A DNA stretch of 20,689 nt from DASYXT01 sp035934555 (GTDB lineage: Bacteria; Verrucomicrobiota; Verrucomicrobiia; Limisphaerales; UBA8199): the NCBI GenBank assembly GCA_035934555.1, contig DASYXT010000052.1:1-20689 (forward strand), read 5' to 3'. The notes under the pieces were generated by a model. The model was not told the origin of the DNA. It was given only the letters and a program-made list of their open reading frames with translations, and ran no database searches. Positions 15,364 through 20,689 of the stretch are shown in pieces; within the stretch, counting starts at the first letter, position 1; every line of letters starts with the position of its first letter. A program made the position numbers and the translations under genes.

Positions 15364-16062
15364 TCACGGCGCGGAATAAATCAGCCAGACACCTCCCAGC
15401 AACACCAGCACGCCGCAAATACCCTTCACAATCGCGACGCCCTTTGACTGCTCATTCCAATTCAAAAATCGCTGCACCACCTCCGTGAACGTCCCCGCCA
15501 GCACAATCACCGAACAATGCCCCACGCCGTAGGCCAGCAACAGTGACGCCCCATAGACAAAACTCGTCTCCGCCAACTTGAACGTCGCTCCCAGCATCGG
15601 CGCCATGTAGGCAAATGTGCACGGCCCCAGCGCAATCCCAAACACCAGGCCCAGCAGGAGCGCCGCCAGCCACTCCTTCCGTTTCATGTTCACCTGACCC
15701 GGCCCCGACCACGGCATCGGTATCACCCCCAGCAGATGCAGCCCCACCACGAAGAAAATCGCCGCCACAAAATAGTTCCCCCAACGCCCCACGTCCCCCA
15801 TCATTCGCCCCGCCGCCGCCGTGATTGCCCCAATCGCCGCGATCGTCACCAGGATGCCCACCGCGAACAGTGTCGCAATGCCGCTCGCCCGCGCCGTGCT
15901 CACCCGTCCTTGCCCACTGATAAATCCCACAATGAGCGGCAGGCTCGCCAGATGGCAGGGGCTGAGAATGATGCTCAGGATTCCCCACACCACCGACGCC
16001 CCCAGCGCCAGCAGCGGCGCGCCTTCGACGGCGTGACTCAAATTGGTAAAGAGTTGCTCCAT
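15364..16062 (-). CDS. CcdA/DsbD-beta-like thiol electron transporter
   Basis: A 232-residue inner-membrane protein with six strongly hydrophobic segments. The two redox cysteines of the family are placed as expected: C36 in LSPCHLASLPLIVGFISGQG (TM1) and C148 in LGPCTFAYMAPML (TM4). C183 and C216 are additional. CcdA and the DsbD beta domain carry reducing equivalents from cytoplasmic thioredoxin across the membrane to periplasmic thiol proteins. The gene sits between a membrane-anchored thioredoxin (3 bases upstream) and the exporter adaptor (4 bases downstream), and a cytosolic thioredoxin opens the operon, so donor and acceptor candidates are both on hand. Related short CcdA-like proteins are also found in metal(loid)-resistance loci. 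No cytochrome c maturation genes are nearby. Confidence 0.85.
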   Translation of the reverse strand: MEQLFTNLSHAVEGAPLLALGASVVWGILSIILSPCHLASLPLIVGFISGQGRVSTARASGIATLFAVGILVTIAAIGAITAAAGRMMGDVGRWGNYFVAAIFFVVGLHLLGVIPMPWSGPGQVNMKRKEWLAALLLGLVFGIALGPCTFAYMAPMLGATFKLAETSFVYGASLLLAYGVGHCSVIVLAGTFTEVVQRFLNWNEQSKGVAIVKGICGVLVLLGGVWLIYSAP

Positions 16063-16065
16063 ATA

Positions 16066-16563
16066 TCAGTGCTCATCCTTGGAGGGAGGCAAACCGGACT
16101 GGTTGGCGCTGGCCGCCTGCTTTGCTCCGCCTAGGAAGTTTCCAGCAGGCGCACCGCTCTTCAGCTCGACCCCCAACTCCTTCCACTTGGCCAGGATCTC
16201 CTCCTTGCCAAAGAATCCCTCGTGCCGGAACCGCTCATTGCCGGACGCATCGAAGAAGATCTGCGTCGGAATCAGCTTGATCTTATACGCCTTGCCCGCC
16301 TCCGGGTTCTTCCACACGTCAATGAACTCCACGTCCATCCGCCCGGCATACTCCTTCTTCAACTCCTCGAGGATCGGCGCCATCTTCCGGCACGGAATGC
16401 ACTTCCCCGCCCCCAGGTCCACCAGCCGCGGCACCTCGGCCCCCGGCCCGCTCGCCCGCTCCACGCTTTCACGCTCCACGCTCCCACGGTTCCGCAGCGC
16501 CACCGCCGTAACCACCGTCACAGCCAGCGCCGCCACGATCAGAATCTTCGCTCCAGTTTTCAT
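16066..16563 (-). CDS. Membrane-anchored thioredoxin-like protein
   Basis: A 165-residue protein with an N-terminal membrane anchor or signal (about 5-23), a polar linker, a thioredoxin fold and a flexible tail. The active site is CIPC (55-58) in GAGKCIPCRKMAPIL, and the cis-proline is P99 in LIPTQIFF. The domain should face the periplasm and be reduced by the CcdA-like protein encoded 3 bases downstream. The ATG at 16563 overlaps the CopZ-like stop (ATGA) and has GGAG 7 bases upstream. The linker contains the repeated peptide SVERESVERA, encoded by a short DNA repeat whose 16-base core also occurs between two other genes of this operon (19155-19170). The target thiols are not known. Confidence 0.87.
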   Translation of the reverse strand: MKTGAKILIVAALAVTVVTAVALRNRGSVERESVERASGPGAEVPRLVDLGAGKCIPCRKMAPILEELKKEYAGRMDVEFIDVWKNPEAGKAYKIKLIPTQIFFDASGNERFRHEGFFGKEEILAKWKELGVELKSGAPAGNFLGGAKQAASANQSGLPPSKDEH

Positions 16564-17060
16564 TCCACATCTCCGTGACAACACCCGCACGAACCTTCTG
16601 CCCCCTTTCCGCCAGACACCTCGCGGAACACGCGTTGTACATTGCCCAGGCAGCAAGAGCCTTGCGGGTTGGTGTGCTCGCAGTCATCGAGGCCCCGAGC
16701 ACACCTGCTCTTGATGTCCTCCAGAATGCGCGAGCCACCACCCGCCCGAACCTTAGACTGAACCGCTTCGACGCTGTGCCCGAAGCAGTAGCAAACCAAT
16801 CTCTTCGGATCGGCGCTCTTTTGGAACACCGTCACTCGCACCTCTTCCTGCGACACCCATTCGCCCGAGCCGGCTCGAAAATAGACGACCCCGCAGTTGG
16901 CCGTAGGGCAGAACCAGAAACCGCTCATCCGCCCGAGCTTGGCCGCCGCCTGGTCCGTCACCAACGACCCCACTGTCTCCTCGGAAACCGCCCGCCCCGC
17001 CTGACCGCACCGCGGGCACACCGCGCTCTCGCTCTGACAATTCTTTCGATGTCGGCTCAT
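16560..17060 (-). CDS. CopZ-like [2Fe-2S]/zinc metallochaperone (no HMA domain)
   Basis: A 166-residue Cys-rich cytosolic protein (14 Cys) resembling the N-terminal half of Archaeoglobus CopZ. A zinc-ribbon-like part has CPRC (15-18) and FCPTANC (50-56). A BFD/NirB-like [2Fe-2S] part has VCYC (89-92) and NPQGSCC (131-137). In Archaeoglobus CopZ this unit precedes a copper-binding HMA domain and can reduce Cu(II). Here the HMA domain is absent and the tail instead ends in SCGCCHGDVE. The ATG at 17060 is preferred because AAAGGTGA lies 10 bases upstream. The ATG at 17081 with a GGAG also works and would overlap osmC by 11 bases. The metal is undecided, but electron or metal delivery in the operon's pathway is likely. 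Confidence 0.85.
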   Translation of the reverse strand: MSRHRKNCQSESAVCPRCGQAGRAVSEETVGSLVTDQAAAKLGRMSGFWFCPTANCGVVYFRAGSGEWVSQEEVRVTVFQKSADPKRLVCYCFGHSVEAVQSKVRAGGGSRILEDIKSRCARGLDDCEHTNPQGSCCLGNVQRVFREVSGGKGAEGSCGCCHGDVE

Positions 17061-17070
17061 ACTCTGCACG

Positions 17071-17541
17071 TCACCTTTCATTCTCGCTCCGCTCCTCAAT
17101 CACAACCTCCGGATCGATTACGATTTCCGACTTCACCGAATTAGCCACCAGGCTGTACTTCTGCGCCGCTTGGAGCGCCCGCCGCGTGCGGGCTTCGACT
17201 GTCGCCTTTGGCTCGCCTCCCGCCGCAATCCGGATCTTTGGCCGGAAGTGCAACCGCGTGAAAATCTCCGTCCGGTCCAGTTCAATCAGCTTCGTGCCCT
17301 CCGTTCGGCACTCGTATGACACCAGCTTCAGCTTGAACCGCTCGCAGGCCCAAATGAACATCATCATCACGCACGTATTCGCCGCCGCCACAAAAGCATC
17401 CTCCGGCGTGAACACCCCCGCGTGCCCGTGAGCGTCCGGCGGTGCCGAAAACTTCATCTCCGGGCCGTTCCCCATCACCAGGTGCCCCCAGTGTTCACCC
17501 TCCCAACGGACCATCGTGTTGTAGGTGGAAGTGCGGCTCAT
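17071..17541 (-). CDS. OsmC-like protein, second catalytic cysteine missing
   Basis: A 156-residue protein with the OsmC/Ohr fold. The long central helix begins TPEDAFVAAANTCVMMMF (45-62), where C57 is the peroxidatic cysteine position. The usual second cysteine, expected in a 'CP(I/V)S' motif, falls at KYSLVANSVKSEI (128-140), where serine (S130) replaces it. OsmC/Ohr enzymes reduce organic hydroperoxides using both cysteines, so this one may be non-peroxidatic and bind or carry a thiol-reactive ligand. The gene has a strong AAAAGGAG ribosome-binding site and its ATG overlaps the preceding stop (ATGA). The next gene begins about 10 bases after its stop. Confidence 0.85.
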   Translation of the reverse strand: MSRTSTYNTMVRWEGEHWGHLVMGNGPEMKFSAPPDAHGHAGVFTPEDAFVAAANTCVMMMFIWACERFKLKLVSYECRTEGTKLIELDRTEIFTRLHFRPKIRIAAGGEPKATVEARTRRALQAAQKYSLVANSVKSEIVIDPEVVIEERSENER

Positions 17542-18263
17542 GCTTGCTTCTCCTTTTCGCGGAACGCCGCATACTCCCGCAGGACCGCCTGGCGGTAGCT
17601 CCCCTCCGCTTCCGCCGGCACCGCGTTGTAAATCTTCACCGTTTCGAACAATTCGCGCGCCCCTTCCCCGTCCTGCCTGCCCCCCTTCTCGCGGAACTGC
17701 CGGAAAATCAGCGGCAGCGCCACGAACTCCACCGTCTGCCCATCAATCGCGACCTTTGTTACCGGCACCCCCGACCCGCACGAGCACGTCACCTCGCGCT
17801 GTTCCCCATTGCCCTCGTGTGATCCAGCACCGTCGCCCGCCCGCGTCCCGCCTTCCTTGCCGAGCGCCTGGTCCACCAGCGCCGCCAGGCGTTCCGCCGT
17901 AACCTCCACCGCCTTCTGCCCCGCGGCATTCAACCGCCGCCGCCCCTCCGGCCGCGCCAGGCCGCATTCGCCCACCAGCTCTTTGACCACCAGGCTTGCC
18001 GCTGGCTTATTGGAATACTTCTCCGTCCCGTGCGCCGCGCACCGCCAGTCGCACCCATCCACCGTAATCGTGGGGTGTAGCTTGGCGAAGGCGCGATCCC
18101 CGGCGCCCCCGGCCAGGAACAACGGCAGGCAAATGGTCACCGTATCCCGCGGGCGCAACTCGTTCAGCACCTTAAGCGCCGCCAACCGCGCCACCGTCCC
18201 CTCGGCCAGCTCCTCGCCGCTGCACGACACAATCCCGACTTTCCGTTCCATTGAATCAGACAT
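17538..18263 (-). CDS. DGC-type putative zinc-binding protein with extra C-terminal domain
   Basis: A 241-residue cytosolic protein. The N-terminal DGC domain (about 5-130) starts KVGIVSCSGEELAEGT (8-23), has the naming motif VDGCDWRCAAHG (68-79), and ends with an LNAAGQKAVEV helix. A charged linker (135-157) leads to a second domain (about 158-241) beginning TCSCGSGVPVTKVAIDGQ, with ETVKIYNAVPAEAE and a helical end. The SCSG/DGCxxxC cysteines suggest metal binding, and CSCGSG may be a second site. The function of the family is not known. The ATG at 18263 is preferred because AAAGGAG lies 6 bases upstream. It overlaps the previous gene by 8 bases. Its stop overlaps the osmC start. Confidence 0.82.
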   Translation of the reverse strand: MSDSMERKVGIVSCSGEELAEGTVARLAALKVLNELRPRDTVTICLPLFLAGGAGDRAFAKLHPTITVDGCDWRCAAHGTEKYSNKPAASLVVKELVGECGLARPEGRRRLNAAGQKAVEVTAERLAALVDQALGKEGGTRAGDGAGSHEGNGEQREVTCSCGSGVPVTKVAIDGQTVEFVALPLIFRQFREKGGRQDGEGARELFETVKIYNAVPAEAEGSYRQAVLREYAAFREKEKQA

Positions 18264-18684
18264 GGCTCGCTCCTTTCGCCGGTAGGTCCGTGGCATCGAG
18301 GCCCTCCGCCACCTCCCCCGCCAGAACCCGGGCCAGTTTCCGCCCCGCCTCGTTCAACTCCGCGATGCCTTCCGGCTTGAGGTCCTTATGCCGGCGGAAC
18401 ACCTCCAACACGGCCACTTCTCGGGCCACCGTACCGCCGCTCTGGCGCACCATCTTCGCCGCGCACATCTGCTTGCAACCATCAATCGTCACCGCCGGAT
18501 GTTTGGCCACCAGCGTGCGAGCGCCAGGTTCGCCCAACACCAGCTTGGCCAGCGCCACCAACCGCGTGCTTTCGGGCCGCAGTTCCTCACACAAATCGTA
18601 AGCCGCCTCCCGGCTCACCGTCCCAAACGGCTTCCCAATGCCGCTGCACGGCACCACCACAAAGCTTTTCTCGGAAGCGTTCAT
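18256..18684 (-). CDS. DGC-type putative zinc-binding protein, short form
   Basis: A 142-residue protein consisting of a DGC domain only. It begins FVVVPCSGIGKPFGTVSREA (8-27), has C32, the motif TIDGCKQMCAAKM (66-78), and a helical C-terminus (LKPEGIAELNEAGRKLARVL). It is clearly a paralogue of the next gene (same VPCSG/DGCxxxC spacing and a similar LNEAG helix), pointing to duplication within the operon. It starts at ATG 18684, overlapping the gcvH-like stop as ATGA. A possible heterodimer with the larger DGC protein is a guess based on the gene pairing. Confidence 0.82.
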   Translation of the reverse strand: MNASEKSFVVVPCSGIGKPFGTVSREAAYDLCEELRPESTRLVALAKLVLGEPGARTLVAKHPAVTIDGCKQMCAAKMVRQSGGTVAREVAVLEVFRRHKDLKPEGIAELNEAGRKLARVLAGEVAEGLDATDLPAKGASHV

Positions 18685-19136
18685 AGCCCTTTCAAATCCT
18701 CCTGCACCTGCTTCTGCATGACCGCGAAATAGGCCGCCGGCCCCAGCAATTTCGACCGCTCCGTTTCCCAGGCGCTTGGCTCCATGACCGCCAGCCACCC
18801 CTTCTCATACGGGTCCTGGTTTATCATCTCCGGGCTCATGTTCAGCGCCGCATTGGCCTCCGCAACCGTCCCGCTAACCGGTGCATGAAGATCCACCATC
18901 GCTTTGATCGTCTCGATCTCCGCAAACTGGCCCCCGGCCCCCAGGTCGGTGCCGACCGGCTTCACGTTTGCAAACGCCACGTCCCCGTTGTGCTGTTGCA
19001 GGTAATCCGCCAGGCCCACCCGCACCCGCTTGCCTTCCGGCTCCGGCAGCACCCAAACCCCGTCCGCGGTGTACAGCCGGTCGGTCGCCACGCGAAACGT
19101 GAACTTGTCCGCCGTCAGCTCCAGGTATTCAGGCAT
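18681..19136 (-). CDS. gcvH-like: GcvH-like lipoyl carrier protein
   Basis: A 151-residue protein matching glycine cleavage H-protein over about residues 15-115. The lipoylation site is K78 in EIETIKAMVDLHAPVSG, followed by NAALNMSPEMINQDPYEKGWL, which corresponds to the family's 'N-x-x-L-x-x-x-P-x-x-x-N-x-DPY-x-x-GW'. The last 30 residues form an added helix. No glycine cleavage T, P or L genes are in the window, so the carrier probably does not serve glycine oxidation. In sulfur-oxidising sHdr systems, comparable lipoate-binding proteins carry sulfur. The ATG at 19136 has AAAGGAG upstream. The GTG at 19151 is less likely. Whether the cell has the ligase to lipoylate it cannot be judged here. 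Confidence 0.85.
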   Translation of the reverse strand: MPEYLELTADKFTFRVATDRLYTADGVWVLPEPEGKRVRVGLADYLQQHNGDVAFANVKPVGTDLGAGGQFAEIETIKAMVDLHAPVSGTVAEANAALNMSPEMINQDPYEKGWLAVMEPSAWETERSKLLGPAAYFAVMQKQVQEDLKGL

Positions 19137-19169
19137 CTCCTCTCCTTTCACGCATCACGCTCCACGCTC

Positions 19170-19412
19170 CTACGCCAGCAGCTTCTTGATCTCCTCCACC
19201 GACGGCACCCGGCCCGCCACCTTCAGGTTGCCGTTCACCGCCAACGCCGGTGTCGCCATCACGCCCAACGCCGCGATTTGCCTCAAATCGGTCACCTTGT
19301 TGATCTCGTAGGGCACACCCAACTCCTCCGCCGCCTGCTCCGTCAGCGCATAAAGCTTCTTGCACCGGTCGCAGCCCGGTCCCATCACCACCAACTGTCT
19401 CGGTTGGCTCAT
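19170..19412 (-). CDS. Small thioredoxin/glutaredoxin-like CxxC protein (MTH895 type)
   Basis: An 80-residue minimal thioredoxin-fold protein. The active site is CDRC (14-17) after VVMGPG, and cis-proline P55 lies in GVMATPALAVNG (50-61). The length and the 'GxxATPAL' signature match the archaeal/bacterial MTH895-like family, which is often found beside ArsR regulators and permeases in metal(loid) loci. It is cytosolic and could reduce the CcdA-like protein, the OsmC-like protein or the lipoyl carrier. The ATG at 19412 has AAAGGA 7 bases upstream. It is the first gene after arsR and has its own copy of the likely ArsR operator in the gap ahead of it. Confidence 0.88.
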   Translation of the reverse strand: MSQPRQLVVMGPGCDRCKKLYALTEQAAEELGVPYEINKVTDLRQIAALGVMATPALAVNGNLKVAGRVPSVEEIKKLLA

Positions 19413-19437
19413 ATGTTTTCCTTTCGTTCGTTGCTAT

Positions 19438-19453
19438 TTAGCTAAGTGGCTAA
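19438..19453 (-). promoter_or_regulatory. Predicted second ArsR operator (TTAGC-N6-GCTAA)
   Basis: The inverted repeat TTAGC (19438-19442) and GCTAA (19449-19453) with a 6-base spacer is identical in half-sites and spacing to the repeat in front of arsR. It lies in the 62-base gap between arsR and the small thioredoxin gene. A possible internal -35 (TTGCCA) sits just upstream on the minus strand, so the downstream genes may have their own regulated promoter. Confidence 0.6.
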
Positions 19454-19474
19454 TACGTTTGGCAAAAAAATTAA

Positions 19475-19804
19475 TTACGCCGCCCGGCCGGTGGTCTCAG
19501 CCTCGTCCGCGGCCAGCACCGATTCCACACACTTCAAAAAGCTCAGACAGCACGGCACGCGCAGCCGGTAGAAGATCTTCGCCCCCCGCTTCTCATCATC
19601 CAACAGCCCGACCCCCTTGAGCAGACTCAAGTGTCTCGAAACCGTCGGCATCTCCGCCCCAATCATTTCCGTCAGCTCGCAGACACACCGCTCCCCACGC
19701 GACAGTTCATCCACGATGAACATGCGTGTCGGGTGGGCCAGCGCCTTCATCACCTTCGCCTGTGCCCGGAACTGTGCCGGGCTTCGTTGCAGCGTCTTTT
19801 CCAT
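19475..19804 (-). CDS. ArsR/SmtB-family metal-responsive repressor
   Basis: A 109-residue winged-helix repressor. AKVMKALAHPTRMFIVDELS (17-36) is the family's hallmark helix pair, and EMPTVSRHLSLLKGVGLL (51-68) is the DNA-recognition helix. It carries the CVC motif (C40, C42) in RGERCVCELTEM, the alpha-3 position that binds As(III), Cd or Pb in ArsR/CadC-type sensors, and also C85, C86 and C92 near the C-terminus. Thiol-based sensing of a soft metal or metalloid is therefore likely, but the ligand cannot be fixed. The ATG at 19804 is chosen because it is the family N-terminus. The frame also has GTG at 19810. It should repress its own operon through the inverted repeats at 19819-19834 and 19438-19453. 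Confidence 0.9.
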   Translation of the reverse strand: MEKTLQRSPAQFRAQAKVMKALAHPTRMFIVDELSRGERCVCELTEMIGAEMPTVSRHLSLLKGVGLLDDEKRGAKIFYRLRVPCCLSFLKCVESVLAADEAETTGRAA

Positions 19805-19818
19805 CAACACAACAACAC

Positions 19819-19844
19819 TTAGCCTATTTGCTAACTCCTGTCAA
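19819..19844 (-). promoter_or_regulatory. arsR promoter with overlapping operator
   Basis: On the minus strand a consensus -35 TTGACA (19844 down to 19839) is followed after 17 bases by a poor -10 (TAAGTG, 19821-19816). The inverted repeat TTAGC-N6-GCTAA (19819-19834) covers the spacer and reaches into the -10. A repressor bound there would block RNA polymerase, as in classical ArsR autoregulation. The -10 assignment is uncertain. Confidence 0.6.
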
Positions 19845-19871
19845 CCCCCTCCGCAAAAAAACAGCAATGCC

Positions 19872-19907
19872 AAAAGCAACGAGCGTCGGAGGCTTCCAGT
19901 TGCTTTT
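19872..19907 (-). terminator. Hairpin terminator between the terminase-like gene and arsR
   Basis: AAAAGCAAC (19872-19880) and GTTGCTTTT (19899-19907) form a perfect 9-bp stem with an 18-base loop. On the minus strand the right arm ends in TTTT and a T7 run follows a few bases on. It is placed 28 bases ahead of the arsR -35, where it would stop transcripts from the gene to the right from entering the operon. Confidence 0.55.
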
Positions 19908-20098
19908 AAAGTGAAAATCCCCGCCTTGCCCGTCGGCCCCTGGCGCTTTGCCACTCCGCCGTCGCCCTCCGCCCCCCCACCGCAAACGCCCTCACGCCTC
20001 TAGCCCTTATAGCCGGGCAGGCCAACTGCGCAGGGCGCGCTCAGCACTCCGCCTGCTCGAGCGAGGTTGCGGTGATGGCCGCAGCGGAGAGGCGGGAG

Positions 20099-20689
20099 CT
20101 AACCGAGGCGGCTGCCAGGGACGGCGCGGCGTTCGGTGTGGGCGTGGGTGGCGAGAGCGGCGGCCCAGGCGATATCGCAGTGGCTGGAGGGGTTGAGGGA
20201 GTTGCGGCCTTCGGCAAAGGCCCAGCGGGTGCCGGTGTGAAATTTGGTGATAGCAAAGAAATCGGCGGCGATGTCCTGCTCGGAACGGGGGAAGCGTTTT
20301 TCGGCGCTGGCGAGCTGGTTCATGAGGGCGAAGCCGAGGTCGGGTTTTTTTGAGGCAAAATTAACTTTGAGGAATCGGCTGCCGAATTGGCTGGCGGCTT
20401 GCCAGCAGATTTGGCGACCGAGGCCGGACTCGTCACCGGCGGCCTGGAGTGAGGGGAGTTCTTCAAGGAAACAATAGAGAGCGCAGCCGAGGAAATGCCA
20501 GTCGTCGGTGCGGCAGGTGAGCAGGGCGCGGAGCCACAGGCCGGGCGAGAGGACTTCGTCGAAGTAGAAGGCGGAGAGGTCGCCTTGGCCGGAGGCGGCG
20601 ACGTCGAAGCCGAGGCGTTTTTGTTTGGTGGAGGCGAAGAGGGCCGGGAAGGAGCGGCGGAGGAAGTCGTAGATTTGGCGCTGGCGGGA
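20099..20689 (-). CDS. Phage terminase-like large subunit, C-terminal nuclease part (partial)
   Basis: The minus-strand frame is open from the right edge to TAG at 20099-20101, giving 196 residues without a start. The pattern fits the RNase-H-like nuclease domain of phage terminase large subunits: GFDVAASGQGDLSAFYFDEV (first Asp), DESGLGRQICWQAA (second acidic residue), a central FGSRFLKVNFASKKPDLGFA segment, and SSHCDIAWAAALATHA (third Asp in the usual 'H-x-D-x-x-(W/F)-A-x-A-L-A' motif). In a full protein the ATPase half would lie further right, outside the window. Packaging motors belong to prophages or phage-like elements, so an integrated element may begin here. The ATPase motifs cannot be checked. 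Confidence 0.7.
   Translation of the reverse strand, partial: SRQRQIYDFLRRSFPALFASTKQKRLGFDVAASGQGDLSAFYFDEVLSPGLWLRALLTCRTDDWHFLGCALYCFLEELPSLQAAGDESGLGRQICWQAASQFGSRFLKVNFASKKPDLGFALMNQLASAEKRFPRSEQDIAADFFAITKFHTGTRWAFAEGRNSLNPSSHCDIAWAAALATHAHTERRAVPGSRLG

Noticed and set aside
15364..16062. Reading the CcdA-like protein as an ArsG-type arsenical permease
   Set aside because: The cysteine placement and the SPCHLASLPLIVGF motif fit the CcdA/DsbD electron carriers better. The nearby ArsR alone does not prove arsenic transport.

Overview
The window looks like a chromosomal segment of a GC-rich Gram-negative bacterium, most likely Verrucomicrobiota of the Pedosphaera/Limisphaerales type. This is inferred from a secreted DUF1080 protein, a very large secreted beta-helix repeat protein with a short C-terminal module ending in F-R-L-R, a RAYT-type transposase remnant with REP-like hairpins, an orphan addiction-module antitoxin and frequent absence of Shine-Dalgarno (SD) sequences. 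No rRNA, tRNA or CRISPR array was seen.

Left part (1-11.8 kb): a GT39-like membrane glycosyltransferase (404-2029, +); a small stand-alone CBM48/AMPK-type glycogen-binding protein (2100-2534, +) behind a good sigma-70-like promoter; and on the minus strand a secreted DUF1080 protein, an orphan antitoxin, an NtrC-type sigma-54 response regulator and a diacylglycerol/lipid kinase. Next comes a plus-strand sugar group: a Tat-exported TIM-barrel-like protein, an RbsD/FucU mutarotase and a galactose-mutarotase-like protein. It converges on the beta-helix protein (8906-11281, -), which is followed by a broken RAYT gene with a hairpin on each side. Short repeats overlap the stop codons of three minus-strand genes, and the one at 5322-5402 is an 81-bp REP-like cruciform.

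Right part (11.8-19.8 kb): a tightly packed minus-strand operon, transcribed from 19.8 kb down to 11.8 kb. Its order is ArsR-family repressor with a CxC metal-binding motif, small CxxC thioredoxin, GcvH-like lipoyl carrier, two DGC-type zinc-binding proteins, OsmC-like protein, CopZ-like [2Fe-2S]/Zn metallochaperone, membrane-anchored thioredoxin, CcdA/DsbD-like thiol electron transporter, HlyD/MacA-like adaptor, FtsX/MacB-like permease, ABC ATPase, and a third DGC protein carrying a 1-nt frameshift. Five junctions are 4-bp ATGA overlaps. Two identical inverted repeats, TTAGC-N6-GCTAA, sit in front of arsR and in the arsR-thioredoxin gap and are the likely operators. I read the operon as a thiol-redox, metal(loid)-responsive handling and export system. 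Its combination of a lipoyl carrier, three DGC proteins, an Fe-S metallochaperone, trans-membrane electron transfer and a tripartite exporter under one ArsR switch is the best candidate here for an undescribed system. The substrate cannot be told from the sequence.

The right edge (20099-20689, -) holds the C-terminal part of a phage-terminase-like nuclease, separated from the arsR promoter by a hairpin terminator.
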